The notes under the pieces: model-generated | The model's database searches: none | Told to the model about the DNA's origin: nothing | What the model saw: the letters and a program-made list of their open reading frames with translations, nothing else | In this document: positions 1 through 8,489 of the stretch, one piece after another | Numbering within the stretch: position 1 is the first letter of the stretch | Layout: each line of letters begins with the position of its first letter | Program-made: the position numbers and the translations under genes | Assembly: GCA_963817855.1 (NCBI GenBank) | Contig: CAWFQA010000001.1 | Location: forward strand, 2,108,001-2,172,000 | Direction: 5' to 3' | DNA from: JAKAAZ01 sp963817855 | GTDB lineage: Bacteria > Acidobacteriota > Terriglobia > Terriglobales > Acidobacteriaceae | Length of the DNA: 64,000 nucleotides

Positions 1-2
1 TC

Positions 3-272
3 TTCGTCCCCGCGGTTGCAAACCACGTGCCTACGTTATTTTTGAGCTATGACCAGCAGAAGGTGAATATCTCGCCCCGTGACGTTGCGCACGCTTTAAG
101 AAGCGTTTCGCCGAGTATCGAGTTGCATCCTGCCACAGGTCGTCGAGAAGCCGACTTATCACCTTCGGGTCCAAATACAATCGTGGTAGGAGTATGGATG
201 TTGCAGCCGGGCGAAGACATGATCGTAGCAAAGCACCTGCATAAAGTGCTGATGGGTGCTGTCCATACTTAG
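3..272 (+). CDS. SelA-like PLP-dependent enzyme, C-terminal part (5' end outside window)
   Basis: The frame is open from the first bases of the window and ends at 272, so only about 89 C-terminal residues are seen. The visible part resembles the C-terminus of the complete SelA-like protein at 1470-2744: both have a 'VP.(I/V)ANH.P' stretch followed by a beta-rich end and 'LQPGED.I.A..L..VL'. This makes it a second copy of the same family (fold-type I PLP enzymes related to L-seryl-tRNA selenium transferase and D-glucosaminate-6-phosphate ammonia-lyase). The PLP lysine and any signal peptide lie upstream and cannot be checked. The family call rests on similarity to the neighbouring gene; the substrate is unknown. 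Confidence 0.7.
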   Translation, partial: FVPAVANHVPTLFLSYDQQKVNISPRDVAHALRSVSPSIELHPATGRREADLSPSGPNTIVVGVWMLQPGEDMIVAKHLHKVLMGAVHT

Positions 273-504
273 CCATAGCGACCTCTTGTATTGTGGTTTC
301 CCGGCGCGATTTGTAAAGAGCCGCTTCCTCATCGGTGTCGTTATACCACGCACTTGTGCTGCAGAGTCTCTAAACTTGTATCGCTTGTAGTAAGCTTTTG
401 AACTTCTGCATTGCGCAATCAGAAATGTGCTGTATACCGGCGAGGAGTGCGGTGCCCTTCAGTTCCGGGCCGCTTCCGAGTTCAACGTAATCGGTGGGAG
501 AACC

Positions 505-1455
505 ATGAGACGACGAGAATTTGTTGGTATGGCAGCGGCGGCTGTCCTTTCGAGGGCGGCGCGGGCCCAAAATATAGGCCCCACTGAGATCACACCTGAG
601 TCCGAGCAGATTGTGCAGATAGATCGCCCAATCAGCGGTCAGCCGTATCGCGGTAAGGTTCTCGCGCTGATCACGCCGCACCTGGACGACGGGCCGATCT
701 TCGCCGGTGGACTACTCGTCAAGCTGTTAAGCGAAGGTTACACCGGGTACTTCATCCGGACAAGCAATGACGAAAAAGATTCCTACGACATGACGATTGG
801 GCAAACGGTCTTGGCAAATGAGCGGGACACGGCGAAGTTTGTCGAAACAGCCGGACTCAAGAAATTCTACGATCTAAGCTATCGGAACCACCGGATGGAC
901 GCTGTATCCAAGACGGATTTTCGTGGTCGGCTTATCTTTCTCTTCCGGCTACTTAAGGTCGATACGGTACTAAGCTACGATCCGTGGGGGCACTACGAAG
1001 AGAACCCCGATCATTATGTAACTGCGCAAGAAGTGGAAGCAGCATGTTGGATGGCCGCTGATCACCTCGATTATCCAGAGCAGATGGAGGTGGGGCTCCG
1101 GCCTCACGGGGTCTCTGAAAAATACTACTTCGCGCGGGGACCGCAACTCGTGAATCGCGTCGTCGATACTACTGCGTTTATACCGCAGAAGATTGCTAAT
1201 CTCAAATGCTGCAAGACGATGCTTGACAACATGGTCATGAGCCTCAATAAAGAGCTGGCAGAACGCCGTCTGCGTCTTCCTGCGATGACAGGAAAACCTG
1301 AAGCGGCAACTGACACCTACATTCGCGAATCCTTTATTGCACGTGATCATCGCGTCGGTGCGAAATATAAGCTTGAATATGCGGAGGAGTACCACTATAT
1401 CGGACCCGATTCATCGCTCAACGATTACATCGCAAAAAATGTAAAGTCGTTCTAA
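505..1455 (+). CDS. PIG-L (LmbE-like) deacetylase with Tat signal
   Basis: About 316 residues. I chose the ATG at 505 because it follows a GGTGGGAG ribosome-binding sequence and opens with a twin-arginine signal (RRREFVG, then an Ala-rich stretch ending ARAQ). The frame stays open back to 427. The PIG-L metal site is recognisable as 'TPHLDDG' near residue 60 (usual form PHPDD) and 'NPDH' about 110 residues later. PIG-L enzymes are Zn-dependent N-acetyl-sugar deacetylases; the Tat signal places this one outside the cytoplasm. It lies between two SelA-like PLP genes, 14 bp before the second, so the three probably form one operon. The acetylated substrate cannot be read from sequence. Confidence 0.82.
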   Translation: MRRREFVGMAAAAVLSRAARAQNIGPTEITPESEQIVQIDRPISGQPYRGKVLALITPHLDDGPIFAGGLLVKLLSEGYTGYFIRTSNDEKDSYDMTIGQTVLANERDTAKFVETAGLKKFYDLSYRNHRMDAVSKTDFRGRLIFLFRLLKVDTVLSYDPWGHYEENPDHYVTAQEVEAACWMAADHLDYPEQMEVGLRPHGVSEKYYFARGPQLVNRVVDTTAFIPQKIANLKCCKTMLDNMVMSLNKELAERRLRLPAMTGKPEAATDTYIRESFIARDHRVGAKYKLEYAEEYHYIGPDSSLNDYIAKNVKSF

Positions 1456-1469
1456 CTAGGAGGTCCACA

Positions 1470-2744
1470 ATGCGAATATTAGGTTCAGCTGAAACGAGCC
1501 GCCGAGGCTTTTTAGCCGGTCTGACCTTTCTAGTCGGATCAGTATTTGGAGGGCAAAGATTATTTGCAGCAACTGGCACACTACCGGGCGGGCAGGACGC
1601 CTGGAAGGGGAAGATAACAGGGCTGGGGGAGAGCGGAGATGTGTACGGAGAGCTTGGCCTGACACCGGTAATCAATGCCCAGGGCACAGAGACAGTTCTC
1701 GGTGGCTCGTTGATACGTCCGGAAGTAAAGGCCCTGATGGATCTGGCATCTCAGCGTTTCGTCGTCATCATGGACTTAGAGGCGGCAGCAGGGAAACGAA
1801 TTTCAGAGATGCTGAAGTTGCCGCAGGGATACGGAGCGATTGTAACTTCAGGGGCGGCATCGGCAATCCAGAATGGGTACTCGGGGATTTTTACCGGCAG
1901 TAATAAGACATATATCCAGCAGATTCCAGATCTAACGGGGATGAAATCTGAGGTGATTATCCAGAAATCACATCGCAGCGGATGGGATCATCAGATCCGG
2001 GCGACTGGAGCAAAGATCGTCGAAATTGAGACGGTGGAGGACCTTCATAAGGCAACCAATGAACGTACCGCAGCAATGCACTTTTTGAATTTGAATGATC
2101 CTGACGGGCAGATTAAGCGAGAAGATTGGGTGAGATTGGCGCATGCTGCCAATCTTCCGGCATTTCTCGACGCGGCGGCAGATACGCCGCCGAAATCCCG
2201 ATTGTCCGACTACGCGAACATGGGATTTGATTTGATTGCCTTCAGTGGTGGAAAAGCAATAAGAGGCCCCCAATGCACGGGCCTTCTGATTGGACGTCAG
2301 GAAATGGTGCACAATGCGTTGCTGAACATGAGTCCGAATGAGGATACTTTGGGGCGCCCGACGAAAGTGGGCAAGGAAGAGATTGTCGGGATGATGAAAG
2401 CGCTGGAACTTTATTTAGCGGAGGATCAGGAAGCTCGGAACAAAGACCAGTGGCGGCAACTAAACACCGTGGCGAATAGAGTATCCACGATATCCGGAGT
2501 GACCGTGACACGAGACGTGCCGGAGATTGCCAATCACTTTCCCGCACTTCAGATACATCTGGACCCGAATCGCTTCTCCGCTAAACCTCATGACATTGCG
2601 GAGCAACTCGCTAATATGAAACCTCCGATCATTGTCACAGAAGGGACGAGCACGATTGAAATGACTGCTATCGAATTACAGCCGGGAGAAGACGAGATCA
2701 TCGCGAATGCATTATCAAGTGTTCTAACCGCGCATTTGGCCTAA
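1470..2744 (+). CDS. Tat-exported SelA-like PLP-dependent aminotransferase/ammonia-lyase family protein
   Basis: 424 residues, starting 7 bp after a perfect AGGAGG (1458-1463). The N-terminus has a Tat motif (SRRGFLAG) and a hydrophobic stretch, so the mature enzyme is predicted to be periplasmic. The PLP-binding lysine is the K in 'FSGGKAIRGPQ' near residue 264, and 'FLDAAAD' about 27 residues earlier supplies the Asp that usually contacts the pyridine nitrogen. Relatives include SelA and D-glucosaminate-6-phosphate ammonia-lyase; nothing suggests true selenocysteine synthesis. Coupling to the PIG-L gene suggests sequential processing of an amino sugar or amino acid derivative. PLP enzymes outside the cytoplasm are uncommon. 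Family call is confident; reaction is not. Confidence 0.8.
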   Translation: MRILGSAETSRRGFLAGLTFLVGSVFGGQRLFAATGTLPGGQDAWKGKITGLGESGDVYGELGLTPVINAQGTETVLGGSLIRPEVKALMDLASQRFVVIMDLEAAAGKRISEMLKLPQGYGAIVTSGAASAIQNGYSGIFTGSNKTYIQQIPDLTGMKSEVIIQKSHRSGWDHQIRATGAKIVEIETVEDLHKATNERTAAMHFLNLNDPDGQIKREDWVRLAHAANLPAFLDAAADTPPKSRLSDYANMGFDLIAFSGGKAIRGPQCTGLLIGRQEMVHNALLNMSPNEDTLGRPTKVGKEEIVGMMKALELYLAEDQEARNKDQWRQLNTVANRVSTISGVTVTRDVPEIANHFPALQIHLDPNRFSAKPHDIAEQLANMKPPIIVTEGTSTIEMTAIELQPGEDEIIANALSSVLTAHLA

Positions 2745-2763
2745 GAACCGGTTTGCCTCTTCT

Positions 2764-2792
2764 TCACTGGTTCAAAAAATGCCGGGCACTCC
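2764..2792 (+). mobile_element. Solo terminal repeat of an IS3-family element (scar)
   Basis: This 29-bp segment matches the right end of the IS3-family copy ending at 60638 with one mismatch: both read 'cactggttcaaaaaa', then g or t, then 'gccgggcactcca'. The orientation is the same. No transposase remains beside it. It lies 20 bp after the SelA-like stop codon and directly precedes a 5'-truncated gene, so it is best read as what is left after an IS insertion and deletion. Confidence 0.75.
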
Positions 2793-3406
2793 AGTCAATC
2801 TATCTCAACTCTTCAACCATAGGCGACTATATTTCGGTTATAGTTCCGCCTCCAACATTTACCATTTCCGGCACAGCTGTCACTATCGCCCCTGGCGCAA
2901 TCACTGGGAATACCTTAACTGTGACCATTTCGCCGAGTGGAGGATTCACCGGCGGCGTAGCGCTATCGGCGTCTATCACTTCCGGTCCCAACGGAGCCCA
3001 GGATCCGCCCGCGTTGAGTTTTGGCTCGACAAGCCCGGTTAGCATTTCTGGAAACAGTGCAGGAACGGCGATTCTGACTGTTGTTACAACGGCGCCCACC
3101 AGCGCCGCTTTGAAGCTTCCAGCGCGTCCCGGCGTTCCTTGGTACGCAACCGGCGGCTCTGCCTTGGCTTGCATTCTACTGTTCGGCGTTCGACCGAGGC
3201 GGCGCAACTGGCGAATCTTGCTTGGGATGCTAATGCTTATAGTGACTCTTACCGGGGGAGTACTCGCATGTGGCGGCGGAGTTGGGGGCGGGGGTGGGGG
3301 TGGCATTACCAATCCCGGTACTACACCTGGAACTTACACAGTGAACATATCAGGTACTTCAGGCGCAACCTCTGCAACGGGCACGTTGACTCTCGTCGTG
3401 CAATAG
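2793..3406 (+). pseudogene. C-terminal fragment of an acidobacterial Ig-like surface protein
   Basis: The frame continues to 3406 and encodes beta-rich Thr/Ser/Gly sequence (Ig-like, about residues 15-105). A hydrophobic stretch 'GGSALACILLFG', an RPRRRNWR basic patch, a second hydrophobic segment, a Gly-rich 'CGGGVGGGGGGG' and a final 'GTSGATSATGTLTLVVQ' follow. This order is typical of the C-terminus of long Ig-repeat proteins of acidobacteria, which normally run to many hundreds of residues. Here the N-terminal part is missing and the frame runs back into the IS end at 2764-2792. I see no proper start or ribosome-binding site, so this is a truncated, probably dead gene. Confidence 0.65.
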
Positions 3407-3993
3407 GTATTATGCAAGCTCGATGAACCATGATAATAGTCGGTGAATCGTCGGCGGCTATGGGCTTGTTGGGATGGTGTTGTCTTTGATGCGCAACGAT
3501 AGTTCAGCTAGCAGCGACAGGCTCATCGCGGCGCTCGAAACACTCAATTCTGTTCGGTCCTCATAAACGCACTTGCCTTGACTGATTAAGCGGGCGCGAG
3601 GGCAATTCCCAAGTGAACGACAGCGCACACTAAGCGGGGCTCTTAGGGAGGACAGCATCCGCTTCCCGAAGGCGAGGGAAGGGAAGAGCCGGCTGCGAAG
3701 ATGGGTGCGATAGGTCGGCCGCGCGTGGCAATGCCGTAATCGCCGGTCGGCACGTGTTGAAACGGATTTTCGCAGCAGTGCGTGACGGGGTTGGACCTGT
3801 ATCGAAACCAAGGATGGACGATTGCCCGCTTCTTGGGAACATGAAGTGAGCGTGTCGTCGTCTTGATCGTCGTCCGGCACATTCCGTACCGGTCTTTCAA
3901 TAAAACGATCGTAGATGCACTCGGTCCACTCAAAAAGTCTTATCCGGTGGACCAAATTCCATGAGGCCGATCCTGGTACAGAGCTGCTCGTAA
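3407..3993. other. Intergenic stretch without a recognisable gene
   Basis: Open frames exist on the minus strand (for example 3458-4066 and 3643-3933), but their translations are Arg/Ser-rich with no motif I recognise, and the longest overlaps the 3' end of the phosphoesterase gene. It lies between two truncated genes and is probably debris. Confidence 0.4.
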
Positions 3994-4799
3994 TTACTGT
4001 GTGCAAGAAGTTGATACTGGCTTCCGCGGATCCACTTGATTCGGTATTCCTCCAAAGCAGAGCCATGTGGAGTTGAGCTTCGGTCCTTCCACAGTCACGA
4101 CTCGGAATCCAGAGAGCGATCCACTTAATGGCATACCGACTGCGCCTGTTACAACTTCTGTCAGCGGTCCGTCGATCCCAATCGCGTTCCTATGATAATG
4201 GCCGGCGAAGACGTACTTCACGCCTGCTTGTTCGAGTAAGTCGAGGTATTTCCGCCGAGTAGGCTTAGGAATATTAAAGTAACCATCCGCTTCATCTGGA
4301 GAGTAAATAAAGTAAGGAATGTGTTGAAACACGACCATCCGACGATTCGGATTCGACTTGGCGCTCGCCAGCGTCTTCTCAAGCCACACCTCCTGCTGCC
4401 GAGCTGCCGCCCGATCCTTCTGTAGTGCCTGGACGAGACTTGAGTCAAGCACGATGCCGAAGATATCGCCCTGCGAAAACCTGTAATAATCGCGACCGAA
4501 GGCGGCGTGGTACCTGTCGAGCGTATCAGGTGTGGGAATATTTCCGATATCGTGGTTGCCGACGACGTTATAAACCGGAATCGATGGGTCCAGCTTTTGG
4601 AGCACACTTTTATATTCGGCAATTTCAGCGGGATCTCCGGTTCGGTTCATCAGATCGCCGCAAATCACCACAAAAAGCGGATGTAGTCGATTGAGATTTG
4701 CAATTGCGAATTCAAAATTGGCCTTCTCCTCGGCAAAGTTCTTATCCTTGGCGTACATGCCGAATTGGGGATCTGCGAGCACCGCGAAAAACCACACCT
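3994..4799 (-). pseudogene. Calcineurin-like metallophosphoesterase, 5'-truncated
   Basis: The frame encodes about 268 residues of a metallophosphoesterase: 'VLADPQFG' (site I), 'VICGDLMNRTGD' (GD motif), 'VVGNHDIGN' (GNHD), 'FQHIPYF' and 'FAGHYHRN' (GHxH) appear in the right order, so the catalytic core is intact. The only starts are a GTG at 4797 and later codons. The first conserved strand begins straight after it, leaving no room for the signal peptide these proteins usually have. Upstream, the sequence switches abruptly at about 4799 to the N-terminus of an unrelated transporter read in another frame. I infer that a deletion removed the promoter and first codons. Confidence 0.7.
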
Positions 4800-5102
4800 G
4801 GGGAATAGCCGCTCCAACATGGCGATGGAACCCTGTCCGTTAGGACTGACCCCAGCGACCCTGCTGTAGAGCGGCAACGCGGCAAACAGGGTCACCAGGA
4901 GCAAAACAAAGGTTGCGACTGGCGAGAGCAACCCTGCGGCCAGAAAGGCGATCCCCGGCTGATAGCCAAGCGTCGAAAAATAATCGACCCCTGTCAGGCA
5001 CATCACACGCCACCACGGATGCTCGGGCTCCGGATGGCCCTGCATTCCTTTCGGCAGACGAGTGTCAGAGAGAAGCCAATTGGCGAATGAGACCTTGGTC
5101 AT
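4799..5102 (-). pseudogene. APC-type amino-acid permease, N-terminal fragment
   Basis: From the ATG at 5102 the frame encodes about 100 residues: a basic/polar N-terminus, 'HPWWRVMCLTGVDYFSTLGYQPG', then a strongly hydrophobic helix (AAGLLSPVATFVLLLV) and 'GVSPNGQGSIAMLERLFP'. This is the start of an APC-superfamily permease of the kind that normally exceeds 600 residues. Right after 'ERLFP' the reading becomes antisense-like nonsense because the sequence has changed to the phosphoesterase gene. Only the first membrane helix survives, so it cannot function. No good ribosome-binding site is seen. Confidence 0.65.
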
Positions 5103-5717
5103 ATCACTTGTTCAGTCAGATGCGTAAGCGAGTGCGGTTTCCCTCTGAGTTGTATTGGATGCAAGTTGATCTAGGCCTGCTTACAGTATCATGACAGTCG
5201 TTTTAGGAGGGTTCGCGTTGCGTAATCCGCGCAACCGCTCGAGAGTAATGCTTCAGGATTTTGATGAAGATTGCTACGGTCTAGAGTATTACGATTTGAC
5301 CGGCGACCAGATTGGGCTGGTGCTTGCTGGATGGTGCGGGACCGAGTCCATCAGATTTCGCCGGTTTTGCAGGTGGAATTTGCAAGATGGTGGGCGAGGC
5401 GGGAACGGGAGCAATCAGGCAACGCCTTTCCTGCATTGCACGCAGTGTCAGTTTCAAGCCTGTTCACTTCTCTTGCGGGGGGCTTTGGAGGAGCCGCCGC
5501 GCGTCGATTTTATTTTTTAAAACGGCCATCAATGTCATCGTCTAGCAAGAATCGTCTCTTTCCTAATCAGTCACATAACCCTTGAGCGACATCGCCAAAC
5601 CATGTTTCGTCAATATCTGTACACAAGAGAGAACCGAGCTAACAGCAGAAGGAGTGCAGGTTCAAGCCATGCCTGTCGACCGACACAGATACTTGTAGAG
5701 ATCTTTGTGTGAGTTAC
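5103..5717. other. Gap with small unrecognised open frames
   Basis: An open frame at 5191-5520 (+) has a strong 'aggaggg' at about 5204-5210 before a TTG at 5218, giving a short acidic/aromatic start (LQDFDEDCYGLEYYDLTG), but it then turns compositionally odd while the next frame looks more protein-like. This could be a small frameshifted gene. I recognise no family, and the rest is featureless. Confidence 0.3.
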
Positions 5718-7658
5718 TTACCAATACGTAACGCTGAAGTTGTCCAGATACGTCGAACTCTCCACTTGCGGAGAGTTTCCGTCCATCTGGTAGTTGGCAG
5801 TGACGCCCCACCCGTTGGCATTGGCCTTGCCAACGGGATAAGTAATATCCACCGGGTAGGTGGTTCCATTCAGAGCTATAGACTGGAAGTGGAGTGAGTT
5901 GTCAGGCATTCTCTCCATTTGAATCACCACATGGTTCCATCCCTGTACGGACTTACATGGAACGCCCGAGGGAACCCAACGGTTACTCACAATGCTCCAT
6001 GTGTCCCAGTTTCCGTCCCGATGGCTGCATTGGGTGTCCCATACCCATCCCATCCCATTCATGGACATGGTGATGTCGAACTCCAGCACTGGCGTAGCAT
6101 TGGCATCTGACACATAGAACTGCGAGTCATAGATAAAGTGGTGGATAGATGGAAGAAGTTTGTGATCGACATCCTGTAATTGGGGTGCATTTTGCCCCAT
6201 CAGTTGGGCGGAGAAAAGCGCGTCCCCATCGGGCACCGTCCCACCAAGGCTGAACTTCGTCGCATTGTTGCTTAGCGACGGGTTCGTTATACCGTAATCA
6301 ATCGCAAAGGTGACACCCTGGCAATTCGTAGTGCACCCGGAGTAGTACGGCGGGATCTGCCCCTGCATCTGCCAGTTTCCAGAAGCTGTCTGGATATTTG
6401 TAATAACGGTTCCTTGGGGAGTCGGCGTGGGCGTGGGCGTCTGAGTTGGTGTTGATATTTGTGTTGCAGTTGCAGTTGCAGTTTGAGTTGGCATTGGAAC
6501 TGGAGTCGGCGTCTGCGGCGTGGGCGTATCTCTAAAGAAATCGCTCATCGGCGCAGCATTCGCCGAAGCTCCGGGATACGCGGTTACTCCAAGCAGATCC
6601 AATATCGTCCGCAGCGTGTTTTCGTGTTTGTATGAAATGTTGGAAACATACCCCGATTTAACCTGAGGACCAATAACTGCTGTGTATACCAATTCTTGCT
6701 GACCTCCACAATATCCGGTCGAAGCAGCATCGCATTCATCGAATGTGATGATCAATACCCCGTCGCCGCCGGGTTGGAAATATTTGCTGTTCAAAAGAGC
6801 GGGCAGATTGCTAGAGAGCCACGAATCGGCCTGCCCCAAGGTTTTGTTGTGCGCATCATTGTCTAGGTTGGGAACAACAATAGAGTAATTTGGAAGCTGC
6901 CCGCTCGATACATCACTGGTGAACTGAGTGTAGGGCACAATCTTTTGCTGATCGGAGGAACTGTTTATCACGTCGGTATACCAAGGGGCCGGGTCGTGTC
7001 TTTTCACGTAGAGGCCTGAATGCGAGCCCATATAGCCCGCGCTCGGAATTGACTCCATGTAAGACTTCCAACTCAATCCAGCCTTGTCCAGTTCACGGAA
7101 AATATTGTCGTCGGTGATCGGCTTTGTGCAACCAGCGCCGGAGCATCCAAAAGACTTTTCCCCGCTACCAGATGATAGCCATAGATAGTCCATCATCGAT
7201 CCCGACGTATCGGCGTGGTAATCGCTCGTATGAGCGTATTTATTGCCCAAGCCAATCAGGTAAGGCATCTGTTGAAGAACTTTTGCGTAGGTGTGATTCT
7301 CCTCGATCAGAAGCACTACATGGCTGCTTCGCCCATTAGTCGGCGTTGGCGTCGGAGTGGGCGTTGGTGTCGGAGTTGGAGTTGGTGTCGGAGTTGGCGT
7401 TGGAGTCGGTGTCGGCGTCGGAGTGGGAGTTGGTGTCGGAGTTGGCGTTGGAGTTGGTGTCGGCGTTGGTGTCGGAGTCGGCGTTGGTGTCGGAGTCGGC
7501 GTTGGTGTCGGAGTGGGGTCTGGCGTTGGTGTTGGCGTTGGAGTCCCAGAGCCCGCTGTGCTTCCGGCAATCGAAGGGGCAGCCTGAACGGTGCCCCCGC
7601 ATCCAGCGAGAGTAACCGGAACGGCCAGCACCACTACCGCCCATATCAGTAGCTTCAT
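5718..7658 (-). CDS. Phosphoesterase-family lipoprotein with (TP)n linkers and C-terminal lectin-like domain
   Basis: The start at 7658 gives a lipoprotein signal (MKLLIWAVVVLAVPVTLAGC, lipobox LAGC); the frame is open further upstream but without signal-like sequence. About 646 residues in order: lipobox, a Thr-Pro repeat of about 70 residues, then a phosphoesterase (PF04185, acid-phosphatase/phospholipase-C-like) domain. That domain opens with 'HVVLLIEENHTY' and includes 'VVPNLDNDAHN', 'LIITFDECDA' and 'SYKHENTLRTILDLLG'. A second Thr/Pro/Gln linker and a C-terminal beta domain of about 200 residues with paired Cys (CTTNC) and Trp-rich strands follow. The Pro-Thr spacers probably lift the catalytic domain away from the membrane. 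Substrate unknown. Confidence 0.8.
   Translation of the reverse strand: MKLLIWAVVVLAVPVTLAGCGGTVQAAPSIAGSTAGSGTPTPTPTPDPTPTPTPTPTPTPTPTPTPTPTPTPTPTPTPTPTPTPTPTPTPTPTPTPTPTPTPTPTPTNGRSSHVVLLIEENHTYAKVLQQMPYLIGLGNKYAHTSDYHADTSGSMMDYLWLSSGSGEKSFGCSGAGCTKPITDDNIFRELDKAGLSWKSYMESIPSAGYMGSHSGLYVKRHDPAPWYTDVINSSSDQQKIVPYTQFTSDVSSGQLPNYSIVVPNLDNDAHNKTLGQADSWLSSNLPALLNSKYFQPGGDGVLIITFDECDAASTGYCGGQQELVYTAVIGPQVKSGYVSNISYKHENTLRTILDLLGVTAYPGASANAAPMSDFFRDTPTPQTPTPVPMPTQTATATATQISTPTQTPTPTPTPQGTVITNIQTASGNWQMQGQIPPYYSGCTTNCQGVTFAIDYGITNPSLSNNATKFSLGGTVPDGDALFSAQLMGQNAPQLQDVDHKLLPSIHHFIYDSQFYVSDANATPVLEFDITMSMNGMGWVWDTQCSHRDGNWDTWSIVSNRWVPSGVPCKSVQGWNHVVIQMERMPDNSLHFQSIALNGTTYPVDITYPVGKANANGWGVTANYQMDGNSPQVESSTYLDNFSVTYW
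7341..7548 (-). repeat. Hexanucleotide-type tandem repeat coding for poly(Thr-Pro)
   Basis: About 208 bp made of imperfect 6- and 12-bp units (plus strand 'ggcgtt', 'ggagtt', 'ggtgtc', 'ggagtc' variants). On the coding strand it reads almost only Thr-Pro with one Asp. All reading frames stay open across it, which creates long spurious Gly-Val and Ser-Glu frames on the plus strand. Repeat number probably varies between strains. Confidence 0.85.
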
Positions 7659-8021
7659 GTTCCTTCGAGCCGCATGCTGGAGGGGTTGAACGGTAAGTCG
7701 GTTAGGAGCGCATTCCTTGTCGTTTGCAACCCTGACGGGTTGCTTATGGCGCTGACGGTGCCCAAGGAGAGCCACGCTGCTATCAGCGTGCAGTTGAACA
7801 GATCCAGAACGGAAGCTTCTTTTACCGGACGGATTAAGAAATACCTTGAAATGGTTCAAAGATTCTCCTTCACGTTTCGCAGAGAGGCCGGCTCCCCGGT
7901 AAAAACTCCAGAGAGAAAAGTGGAAGCTTGTCTAGCGATTGTTTGTGTGACGACTGTAAACTAGGTGGCGAGTTTTGGTAACAAACAAATGATTACGTAA
8001 GTGCAGAAAGTACCATATTGT

Positions 8022-8045
8022 AGAGTAACCAATAGAGGTTACTCT
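8022..8045. other. Hairpin: 8-bp perfect stem, 8-nt loop
   Basis: Arms 'agagtaac' (8022-8029) and 'gttactct' (8038-8045) are exact reverse complements. Neither strand has a clear T-run after it, so a Rho-independent terminator for the integrase is possible but weak; an operator is an alternative. Confidence 0.4.
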
Positions 8046-8140
8046 TTAGCTATTGAGTCACTTCGCACGGTGGTAACCATCTACGAAGGCATCGCGACTG
8101 CAGGTAGTTGTGTGGAAACCAACGGTTCTATGGGGACACA

Positions 8141-8168
8141 GAGGGATATGCAGGGAGGGATATGCAGG
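8141..8168. repeat. 14-bp tandem duplication
   Basis: The unit 'gagggatatgcagg' occurs twice head to tail (8141-8154 and 8155-8168) with no mismatch, in non-coding DNA. Confidence 0.75.
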
Positions 8169-8489
8169 TTGAACTAATGAAACCCAGATCAGGCGTATGT
8201 GGCCAGTGTTTTGGCGTTTCTCACCACGTTCCCGCGTGAGCAGCCACGCCGATAGTCCTCGAGTTGGCTATGTGGCACGCTTTTTGATCGAGATATTTGA
8301 TATCGGATTGCGGAGGTGCTTTCGTCGGTGTGCGTCCCGCATGCCGATCCTTTGAGACCTTTTCGACGTCCACAAAATTATCAGCACGAATTTAACGGCA
8401 ACGGGCACTCCAGCATGAATTGGAAGCCGGAATAGCCATTGTGGCCGCCATTTGTTCCGGAGGTGGGTGCATCATTTTTGCACTGTCCG

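Larger units (their letters stand above)
7659..8489. other. Non-coding gap between phosphoesterase and integrase
   Basis: No gene recognised. It holds a perfect 8-bp stem hairpin (8022-8029/8038-8045) and a 14-bp tandem duplication (8141-8168). It carries the promoter of the phosphoesterase and the 3' flank of the integrase, both leftward. Confidence 0.4.

Noticed and set aside
1470..2744. Selenocysteine synthase selA
   Set aside because: Tat signal peptide and absence of selB, selC or selD nearby argue against a role in selenocysteine synthesis.
3458..4066. 202-residue minus-strand frame
   Set aside because: Arg/Ser-rich without motifs and overlapping the 3' end of the metallophosphoesterase; no start signal.
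7346..7652. Long plus-strand frames of Gly-Val or Ser-Glu-Leu repeats
   Set aside because: They are the antisense and shifted readings of the Thr-Pro repeat in the phosphoesterase gene; simple repeats stay open in all frames.
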